From the NCBI GenBank assembly GCA_951799425.1, contig OX637394.1:30850001-30914000 (forward strand): DNA of 64,000 bases, read 5' to 3'. Under the pieces are notes generated by a model. That model saw only the letters and a program-made list of their open reading frames with translations. It was not told where the DNA came from and searched no databases. The stretch is from Ilex aquifolium (Eukaryota > Streptophyta > Magnoliopsida > Aquifoliales > Aquifoliaceae). This document shows positions 55,637-64,000 of the stretch, piece by piece (within the stretch, counting starts at the first letter, position 1; every line of letters starts with the position of its first letter). The translations under genes and the position numbers were made by a program.

Positions 55637-56609
55637 ACAACAGTTTTTTGAAAAAAATCAATCCTGAAATTCATCCCAGCCCCAAATCTTCAATACTCAT
55701 CAACTTTTCTTCTATTTTAAGCCGATCAAACGCAAGCCCAAAGGATTTTAAACAATTACACTAATTGAAATCACTCCAAACCCACTTTTTAACAGGATTT
55801 TCAAGAAAATCCCTGGGGCCAAGGAAGAAGTCTATTGCTCACAAAGGGGAGAGTTCATCAAATCGTCCTAGATGAGGAGCACATAAAATGAACGTTATTT
55901 TGAAAGTAAATCTATTGTTATTGAACAGGTTGTAATTTATGAAGATTTTGTGCACTTGAACATTAGGCAAAAATTTAGAGATAAGGGGTTGGACTAAATA
56001 CATGAGAACGATGGGTGTTGCATATGAATGTTTGGTTATGGAGTTTTATAGTAATGCACAGATGATTGAAAATAAGATGTTTGAGAATTTTGTTAGGGGA
56101 AGAGTATTTCGAGTCACTGTGGCCACTATTTTTGATCTGATAAAGCATGTTAGACGAGAACTTAATGCCCATTTTCCTTTTAAACAACCTCCTGGAATGA
56201 CTGACATTGGTATTGAATTGATTAGTGATCCTAATTATGTTTGGGGTAGGAATGTGAAATTTATTAAGCAAGAGGATTTAACTGATAAGTATCGCATTCT
56301 GAATTTAATTATGGTTGCTAATCTTATGCTCCAGTCTCAGAAAAATCAGATTTTTATTTACAAGACTCAATTTCTCTATGCCTTTGGGGTTGGCCTTACT
56401 ATTGATCTCCCTACACTAATTATGGATTAGATAATTTTGACTACTGAGAACAAGAAACCTTCACTGTCTTTTGCTATTTTGGTGACTAATCTGTGTCGAA
56501 GCAAAGGTGTTATTATAGATCCAACTTGGACTACAATGGAAGGATTGGCACATCTGGATGCCATATCATTGAAGAAGAGCCACGGGGGATAGCAAGGAGT
56601 CCAGCAGGA
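55637..56609 (+). pseudogene. Athila downstream ORF (fossil)
   Basis: The 143-codon open stretch 56002-56430 and the surroundings resemble the ORF found downstream of pol in dicot Athila elements (sometimes annotated as putative plant transposon protein): FVRGRVFRVTVATIFDLIK, VKFIKQEDLTDKYRILN, KTQFLYAFGVGLTIDL and LSFAILVTNLCRSKGVIIDP. Its function is unknown; envelope-like status is debated. Broken, with a few breaks. Confidence 0.65.
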
Positions 56610-56614
56610 GATAC

Positions 56615-58477
56615 TGCTTGATCACGTTCCCTAATCTCCAAACACGAACCCTCAAATGTGTATATGGCTTATGTGTATAGGTAAGTGTCACTCTCCCTCA
56701 GGTTCTATGCTAGAAATGGGAAAAACGTGTGTGTGGATGAAAATGTGTGTGCGTGTGTGTGCAAAAGTGCTCTCCAAGCGAAGAGAGACTTTCAAGTGTC
56801 GTGTTTTACTTGGAATGGGTATTCCAAGGTCGTCTCCTCAGGGAGGTTGGTCAAATTGTGGTGAAGGTGATTTTGTAAAGAAATGAAAAGTGTAAAATCT
56901 GATAGTTTTGTGTTTTGGTGAGTGGAGTTTTTGATAAAAATGAAATGAAACAAGGTTGGCTAATCCGAAGAGGTCATTCCAATGGGAATACCAAATCAAC
57001 TCAATTCATTCAACCAATGGTACCTATGTGCTTGATTGATTCTTAGGAAGTGAGGGACTAATGTGGAGTGTAGGCTCAAGCATACCCCGTGACAAGTCTA
57101 CGGTGTATCAAGAGCTCGCAATCACATCCGCACTCAATCTAGTCAAACCAAGTACTTTACACTACGAGGTAGAATGGAGAAGGGTTGATTTAGCATACCC
57201 AAGAGGAAGTTCTCCTTAGATTAGCCAACAAAAAGCTTAGCTACTCATGTTTAAAGTAAAAGCTTTCATAATGTAAAGAGACATGTAGGTGAAATGGATT
57301 GAAAATAGAGATGAAATGAAGCTTAGAACTTATATTAATGCTAGGAGAAGGTAAAATACAAAGGAGGATTCATTTCATACCAAAATATAAAGATTCAAGA
57401 ACAAATACCCAAATGAAGAAATGTAAATACTAGAACACTTGACAAATCTAGATTACAACTTAAATAAAAGAGTTTAGAGTGAAAGAGGGAAAGATTACAA
57501 GTAATTGAAAGCTTACTACGATGAAAATGGTAAAGAAAATTCAAAAACCCAATTTTCTCTCTCTACAACTTCATCTTCTTCCTTGGAGCTTCTCTCTCTA
57601 CACTACTCCTAAGCTTAGGTAGCTTCCCTTTGTCCAAAAGCTTGTGTGAAGCTGAATAAATGGTGTAGAGCTTTGCATTTTTCATCCATGAGGCTCTCCT
57701 AGACTGTGTGTGTAGGCCTCCCATCAATGGGAGGTGAGGTGATGCATTGGACAGGCTAGGACAAGCATAGCCTGCACCCACCATGCCTCATTCCTTCTCT
57801 CTCCCCCTTTCCTATTCTCCATCTTCCAAAGCTGACTTTAGGGTATAGATAGCATGTATGTATGTAGAATATGTCAGGGAATGTGTGGGAGAATCATAGG
57901 TGGGACCCCCAAGCAAGTGGAGCTTAAGTTGCAGGTGTCTGGCGTTTCTGGGCCAAACCTTCCGGAAGGTCGAAGCAAATCTTCTGGAAGGTTTTCTCCA
58001 GTGTGCAAAAACCTTCCAGAAGGTCTTCAGGGACATGCAAGCTTAGGACCAGATTTCGTAAATTTGTCATAACTTTTGATCCAACAGTCCGATTGAGCTG
58101 AAATTTTGACACAATACAGAGGACATCCAGATCTAGACCTTTAATAGATTAGAATTGGATCATGGTAAAAAATGGGGAAAACTGAGGTACTGCTACCAAA
58201 TGGTATGGGTGCTGGTACCTATGTTACCAAGCACCGATACCTCCTTAATTTCTTTCACTTTTAAGCCTCCAAATCGTCATGTAATGTGTCCATCTATTCA
58301 CCACTCATCCACACATAGTTGCAGGGTTCCGAAAGCCATCATTTACTCTATTATTACCAGCAACATCAAAATTTTCACATTATTCACAACTTCGACGAGC
58401 TCTAACTAATTAAATGCAAAGTTGAGTTAAAATGCATGCAATGAGGCCGTTAAATATGCAATATTACGCGCTCATCA
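56615..58477 (-). mobile_element. Family D-like solo LTR, minus orientation, with a variant palindrome array
   Basis: 1863 bp, plus strand TGCTTGATCACGTTCCC to TTACGCGCTCATCA, perfect TSD GATAC (56610-56614, 58478-58482), Athila ORF sequence on both sides. It is more diverged from the other family D LTRs, yet keeps the GGGACCCCCAAGCAAGTGGAG block (57902-57922) and the module (58068-58145). Between them sits an ACCTTCCGGAAGGT array rather than GTACCGGTAC. Confidence 0.88.
57957..58024. repeat. ACCTTCCGGAAGGT palindrome array
   Basis: One perfect 14-bp palindrome ACCTTCCGGAAGGT and two near copies (CTTCTGGAAGGT, ACCTTCCAGAAGGT) at the address used by the TACCGGTA arrays in sister LTRs. Confidence 0.92.
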
Positions 58478-58482
58478 GATAC

Positions 58483-58735
58483 CCCCAGTCCACCCAATGG
58501 ATGATTAGAATGAGGAAGAAACTACATTTTTGCAGTAGGCAGCCAAAGAGGAGCCACCATATATACCAGTTGATGACCGGACTGACATGCAGATTCTATT
58601 GAGACTGGAGATGAGGATGATAGAGTTTGAGACCACTCAGAGAGAGATGATGACTACCCAGCAGGAGATTTTAAGACGCCTGAGGAAAGAGCACTGCCCT
58701 AGACCATCATAATCAGTATAGGCTTGGCCTAGTAC
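58483..58735 (+). pseudogene. Athila downstream ORF tail (fossil)
   Basis: Continues after the solo LTR. The translation has an acidic, Met/Gln-rich coiled-coil-like character (MQILLRLEMRMIEFETTQRE, MMTTQQEILRRLRKE), as seen near the end of Athila downstream ORFs. The link to Athila is by position and style only. Confidence 0.45.
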
Positions 58736-59913
58736 TTTTGGATCCACTATTGATTTGACCTGATTTATGTCATACACCCAAGTATAAGTGTTCAAATTAC
58801 AATATTTCTCGGTTAAGTCTAAGGTCGAACCCATAGGGAGCTAACTGTCAGGATTCAAAATAGAAATGGTAAAATTGTCGTGGATGTAATGCGCAATGGA
58901 ATAGCTTGTGGTGTGAGCTTAGAACTGATTGGCCACTTTTTTGTGACCTGAATTATATTAATTATACACCCAAGTATAAGTGGTCAAATTGTAGTTTTCT
59001 CGGTTTAAGTCCAAGTATCGATCTCACGAAGAGTTTTAGTAATTTAGATTTTAAAATAAAAATAAAAATAAAAACAGTAAAGTTGTTGTTTAAAGCAGTA
59101 TAAGGTTTGATAGCTTGTGATGTGAGCTTAGATTGATAGCTAGTCTAATTAAATAAAGTGCAGAGATAAACATGTTAACGACAAGAATATAAAAGATACC
59201 CTTCAGTTTAAGGATCCCATATGCTTTATATCGGTTAAATACTGGAAATGCTACCTTACAACAATTAACTTCCATATTATTGGCAAATTAACCGATAGGT
59301 CTGATGTATATAAACTATCACACAACAACTTCTTAGGTTAGCTGGTGATATTAGTTATAGCACAACAACTTCTTAGGTTTGCTGGTTATATTCACGACAA
59401 TTGATTAATCCAAGCAAACCAGAAGGTCAAGCCATTCATGAGGAATACTTGAATTATTCAATTGATTTGTTAATAGTAAGTGCGTATCTAAATAAACCAT
59501 AACTCAACAACTTCTTAGGTTAGCTAGTTATAGATGTGCCAATTGACTAATTCGAGTGAACCAGAAGGCCAAGTCATTCATGAGGAATACTTGAATTACC
59601 CAATAGATCATCTGTGATATATATATATATACCAGTTAAACATCCTCATCGTTCCGATGGAGGACTAGCCATACCAGTAGGAACACCGTGGTTGTTAGAC
59701 TTGCAATATAGTTATATATAGTAATTAAACAACCCTAATAACCCAGAAGGACAAGCCATTCATGAGGATCATTTAGGTTTTGTACCATACATCAGTAGAA
59801 CATCCTCAGTGTTCTGGTGGAGGACCAGCCATACCGGTAGGAACACCGTGGTTGTTTAACTGGCAGGTCTATGATGCACCGATGACATAGTTCCAGGCAC
59901 AACACTGAAACTA

Positions 59914-62151
59914 TGTAACGCCCCAAAACACACCCTGGACGGGCATTACATTCTAAAATATTCATATCATGAGAGCACTAATATAATTCCATCAATAAGA
60001 AAAATTTTCCATTTATCATCCATATAATTTACAATATCATCCCAAAAGAATAAGCCAAGCTATGACATTTACATCTAAAAGGATCAAACGTAACTTAGCA
60101 GCGGAATAACAAAAGAAAACTAAACTTCACATGATTTCAAAATAAATTCTCAAGTCTAGTACAAAAGAAGCTATGTCTCTACAGGTCCACCTCGGGATCT
60201 AGATTCCCCTCGGGTGAGGTCTCCCAATACCCCGGCTCGTCAACTCCGAGATTCTCCTCTAGCACCAAATTTGAAAATGTTTAACTGTAGGGGGTGAGCA
60301 CGAAGATCTGTAGCAAAATCTTCCCAAACTCATACAAGGTTTAGAAAAAACATATATAAAATGGTCGGTCTCATTTTACAACATAGCATACATAATCTTT
60401 GAAGTAAAACAGGAACATTTTAGAATGGATATCAAGTTTAAGTAGCAACAGTAATTTAAATGAACAGTAGAAGAAACCAAGATCCAATACATATCCATTT
60501 CCCAAAGTATAAACCATTTTTCCCACAAGACCTTGTGGAATCCCATACTCCCACAAGTTCTTGTAGGTAACCATTTACCACAATAATACAATAATCCGTA
60601 AATTGAATATTCCACAACCATATGTATATGTATCTCAAACATGATGTAAGGCAAACCCCATGAATCAACACATTGAGTAATATCTAGCCCACACACACCC
60701 ACACAAATCTTATCAAAGATATCCATCCTTTAGGAAGGGCGTATGCCATACCAATCGCAGTGACGTATCCAACCCAGACATTAGTATACTAACCATCTGA
60801 CACGGCACCCGTGAGCAATAGCGGTTTAGTCTTACCAAAGCACTAACCCCACTACGAGTGGTAGGAAAAATGCCAACCTACACGGAGCAAGCAACACGCC
60901 TACCCACTCTACGATATCTCGTCAAAGGTCACCCATGGTCATCCCACACTCATAAGAGATACAATACCAAACCCAATTTCACAATTTACAAGTATATCTT
61001 AAAAAACCCCAAATTAAGCATGTGACATTTTCAATAACCAACTAAGAAAATGCAAGAGATCACAACAATATCATTTTATTACTCAACACAAAACACTATG
61101 GTTTCGAAATCAAGAATAAAGGAAGAGTTCAAGAGGAAAACCCATCACTCTTGAAAACTAGGGTTTTTCAAACCAAAAAGAGATTTCATGGGTATTCAAC
61201 CCTAACTTTGTGTAAAACATGTTAACAATTGCAAAAGAACCAAGAAACAATGAAGCCATAGCAAATACATATCATTAAGAATCAAAACATACATATTTAT
61301 TAACCCTAATATCAACGTAAGAGAAAGAGAAGAAATCCCCTACCTTGGTGTTCTTGAAATCTAGGGCTTGAATCTTGAATCACCCTTGAATCTTGTGTCT
61401 TTCCCCTTTGATCTTAAGTTTCTCTCTTCATTTATTTCTCTCTTAGGGTTCTAAAGTGTTTAGGGTGAGAGTGGAATGAAGAGTGGGGCAAATGAGGGCT
61501 TGAGGGGGTGTTTTAAACCCAAAAATCCCGACTTTTTAACTGTTCGGCGAGTGTCAGATAAATCGTACCGGTAAGTGGTACCGGTACGGTATAGTATCGG
61601 TATGCGGTACCGGTACGGTTAAGCTACTGGTTCGGGCGTACCAGTACTGTGTTCCGGTACACTTCTGCTATTTCGACTTCCAGGGCAGTTTTGACCCATT
61701 TAGAGATCGAATTGGAAAATTTTCATGAGATACACTTTTGTAGCCCTAGATGTCTACTATCTACTTTAAAAATTTCAGATCAATTGGACATCAGGATCAA
61801 AAGTTATGACTTAAATACTAGAAGGTGTCCCAACTCCTTTTTACCCAAATTTTCTCTAAGTGTGTTTTCACTCCGGAATACTTCCTAGCTTCCAATACAC
61901 CCCACATTACCTCTCCCAATGTTTTTCGACCTTCCGGATTCAATGGAGAACTTATTTTGACCTTACAATATTTAGAAACTTCCATAATCCCTCTTCTCAA
62001 GTTTACACACCTTCGAAACTTAATTTCCCAATCAATTTGTATCTCTAGTTTTTGCTTTTATTCTTACCGTCACTACACATATCCACATTTTTACAACAAT
62101 TATTTACTATATATCTATATACATATATAAAAGAAGATGCGGGGTGTTACA
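59914..62151 (-). mobile_element. TGTAACACC-family solo LTR 3, minus orientation
   Basis: 2238 bp, plus strand TGTAACGCCCCAAAACACACC to GCGGGGTGTTACA, perfect TSD AACTA (59909-59913, 62152-62156). Module at 61731-61808. Palindrome array 61565-61660. Solo. Confidence 0.88.
61565..61660. repeat. GTACCGGTAC palindrome array in solo LTR 3
   Basis: GTACCGGTA, GGTACCGGTACGG, TATCGGTATG, GGTACCGGTACGG, then decayed GTACCAGTAC and GTTCCGGTAC. It is a different palindrome type from solo LTR 2 of the same family. Confidence 0.9.
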
Positions 62152-62516
62152 AACTACGTGCATCGTTGTATCATGCATGAAGCTTATAGTACATATATAG
62201 ATAAATATAAAACATCAGTATTTCCATAATCTAACAAATAATATACATATGTTCACCCTTCACCGAAGGGTATAAACGACTACTCACACCCCATTGCTAC
62301 TAACAAGCACGGAGTGCGGGTATTTGTCATTATAACTGAAATGAAAGCACAAACTATAAAACTTCTTTCACAAGGAACACTTGAAACACAACCACTCTTA
62401 TTATTAATTAAAACAACAAAGTGGTGGTAGTTCAACTATCCGAATAGAAAGACTAAACATAAATGTAGAAATACAGAATATCGGTGAAGAACCGACCGGC
62501 TATAACTTTCTCTTTC

Positions 62517-62566
62517 ACTTTTTCTTTCTTTCTTTCTTTCTTTCTCTTTTTCTTTCTCTCTTCTGC
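62517..62566. repeat. (CTTT)n microsatellite
   Basis: CTTTCTTTCTTTCTTT with interruptions, probably in the leader part of the D2 LTR. Confidence 0.85.
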
Positions 62567-62605
62567 TCTTGGTGTGGCCGGCCTTATGAAGTGAAGGGGG
62601 GGGGT

Positions 62606-62678
62606 GCCTATTTATAGGCAAAGGCTAGCACGAGGTGGAATTTAGGAGCACGAGGTGGAAAGATAGCACGAGGTGGAA
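62606..62678 (-). promoter_or_regulatory. D2 LTR TATA palindrome and upstream motif triplet
   Basis: GCCTATTTATAGGC (62606-62619) is a 14-bp palindrome containing TATAAATA on the minus strand. Directly upstream on that strand, three copies of GCACGAGGTGGAA (62628-62640, 62648-62660, 62666-62678) are spaced 18-20 bp, followed by an inverted CCTTCCACCTTGC at 62688. Confidence 0.6.
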
Positions 62679-63026
62679 GTTTGAAAGCCTTCCACCTTGC
62701 TTGGCCATCCCCTACCATCCGGATGGTAAATCCTTGCAGCTTGTATACTTGTCGCAGTCTTGGAGTTTGTGGTGTCTTGTAGTAGGTACATGTGTCGCAA
62801 GCCGGAGCTTCCACGTGTCTCTTTTACACTTTAGTCCTTCGTTGTTTCCAGCTTTGCAATTTAACCTCATATTCTCTGGTATTTCTGCATTTAACCCTGC
62901 AATTTAAGCATAAAGTATTAAAAACTTTAATTTAAGCACAATCCCTAATTTGTAATGTTTAATTGTTTTATCTTACAAAATTAATTACTTAATCATTTTC
63001 GATTACACACTAATTATGGTTAATCA

Positions 63027-63551
63027 CACCCCCCAACTTAAAATTTACTAGTTCCTAGTAAACACAAATTATAAAATTTATTTCACAAAATAAAAATAAC
63101 ATAACAGAAGTAAAATCATTTTCGTAGATTTTTTCACGATTGCATTTAGCATATACAACAAGCCGTTAAACCCCTAGGTGATCCCTAGTGGACGAGTTTT
63201 GTCTCGTGAAGGTTTTCAGTGAAGCTGCCTACAAATTTCAGTAGTTAGGAGTTTATAACTCATACTTTTCAAAACTAAAATTAAATCAGTATTCCTATGC
63301 ATTGTTACAATACTTCCCTTTTTTCTGATCACTACAAGAGTAACACACGTTAGTTGTAACATTATTTATATATTTTTATAAAAACTTGTGTGTGTGTACT
63401 GATTTCTTTTGTTTCAAAAATCAGTCCAGAAATATTACCATCTTTCATAGTAGTCTTGATGTCAATCCTTTCCTGAAATACACTCAGCAAATAATACACA
63501 TACGTTATAGTAACTATTCTCTCAATTGTTACATGTGATTTGGAATATTGT
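63027..63551 (-). mobile_element. Family D2 internal region (partial)
   Basis: PPT at 63027-63040 (minus TAAGTTGGGGGGTG) and the D/D2 conserved block at 63135-63239, followed by AT-rich non-coding sequence. Interrupted at 63552 by another LTR. No ORF is recognised. Confidence 0.75.
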
Positions 63552-64000
63552 TGTAACACCCCACATTTTATTTTATATATGTATATAGATATATAGTAAA
63601 TAATTGTTGTAAAAATGTGGATATGTGTAGTGACGGTAGGAATAAAAGCAAAAACTAGAGATACAAATTGATTGGGAAGTTAAGTTTCGAAGGTGTGTAA
63701 ACTTGAGAAGAGGGATTATGAAAGTTTCTAAATATTGTAAGGTCAAAATAAGTTATCTATTGAATCCGGAAGGTCGAAAAACATTGGGAGAGGTAATGTG
63801 GAGTGTATTGGAAGCTAGGAAGTATTCCGGAGTGAAAACACACTTAGAGAAAATTTGGGTAAAAAGGAGTTGGGACACCTTCTAGTATTTAAGTCATAAC
63901 TTTTGATTCTAATGTCCAATTGATCTGAAATTTTTACAGTATATAGTAGAAATCTAGGGCTACAAAAGTGTATCTCATGAAAAATTTTCAATTCGACCTC
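63552..64000 (+). mobile_element. TGTAACACC-family LTR 4, partial at the window end
   Basis: Starts TGTAACACCCCACATTTTA and matches LTR 2 and 3 read in reverse through the module (63895-63979) up to the window edge. Whether it is solo cannot be seen. Confidence 0.85.

Larger units (their letters stand above)
18035..58735 (+). mobile_element. Athila-lineage Ty3/gypsy fossil, exploded by nested insertions
   Basis: Collinear plus-strand pieces: gag C-terminus, protease and early reverse transcriptase (18035-19880), integrase (29811-30680), integrase C-terminus (32981-33200), spacer (45852-46230), the downstream Athila ORF (55637-56609) and its tail (58483-58735). Between them lie at least six separate insertions with target duplications or LTR-type edges. 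No Athila LTR is identified with certainty. It is heavily broken, with well over ten breaks, and is the oldest layer of the nest, since all the others interrupt it. Confidence 0.75.
58740..63026 (-). mobile_element. Family D2 LTR, minus orientation, split by a TGTAAC solo LTR
   Basis: The right edge is fixed: on the minus strand PPT TAAGTTGGGGGGTG is followed by TGATTAACCATAATTAG at 63026, so this is the element's 3' LTR. The left edge near 58.74 kb is approximate. It contains imperfect tandem repeats: two copies of atacacccaagtataagtg (58775 and 58963), three of cacaacaacttcttaggtt (about 59320-59520) and two of gaacaccgtggttgtt (59684, 59842). Minus-strand TATA box at 62606-62619. Removing the nested 59914-62151 insertion leaves about 2 kb. 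The rest of the element runs to the right and leaves the window. Confidence 0.65.

Noticed and set aside
56002-56430. 143-codon ORF as a host gene
   Set aside because: Resembles the downstream ORF of Athila elements and is collinear with the other Athila pieces on the same strand.

Overview
This 64 kb window looks like gene-poor nuclear DNA from a large-genome flowering plant, probably a eudicot. I can support one host protein gene: a complete 7-exon ALKBH6-type Fe(II)/2-oxoglutarate dioxygenase on the minus strand (15135 down to 5437). Nearly everything else is transposable-element DNA. I cannot name the species. The plant assignment rests on the ALKBH6 protein, the Tat, Athila, Tekay-like and copia lineages, and PBS sites matching plant tRNAs.

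Layout. 1-4833: a minus-strand Tat-lineage Ty3/gypsy fossil cut by the window edge. 4834-15135: ALKBH6, whose 7.4 kb third intron holds a hAT-like MITE, a TRIM, a copia fragment and a PIF/Harbinger-like element. 15226-15681: a long-armed foldback, Mutator-like MITE with a perfect 9-bp target duplication, 91 bp upstream of the ALKBH6 start codon. 15691-18034: nothing recognised.

18035-58735 is a badly decayed plus-strand Athila fossil, exploded by later insertions. These are: a minus-strand solo LTR (20875-29805) that itself received a full element of the same family (22176-29193); a TGTAACACC-type solo LTR (30681-32975); a full Tekay/Del-like chromovirus (33757-43217, TSD CACTT); a second solo LTR (43232-45054); a second full element of the non-autonomous family (46236-55631, TSD CCCTC) with a TGTAAC-type solo LTR inside it (50310-53049); and a third solo LTR (56615-58477, TSD GATAC). 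From about 58.74 kb to 63.55 kb lies a minus-strand relative (family D2) interrupted by another TGTAAC solo LTR (59914-62151). A further copy of that LTR begins at 63552 and leaves the window.

The non-autonomous family, called family D here, has LTRs of about 1.85 kb, a tRNA-Asp PBS, one acidic gag-like ORF and no visible pol. The most unusual signal is in the LTRs. Family D and the unrelated TGTAACACC family both carry, in the promoter-side half of the LTR, (i) an approximately 78-bp conserved module that lies in opposite orientation in the two families and (ii) next to it a small array of short palindromes built on a CCGG core. The palindromes differ between copies (GTACCGGTAC, CTACCGGTAG, ACCTTCCGGAAGGT) but keep their dyad symmetry. 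I know of no description of such interchangeable cassettes and treat them as the best candidate for something new here. All divergence and age statements are by-eye estimates.
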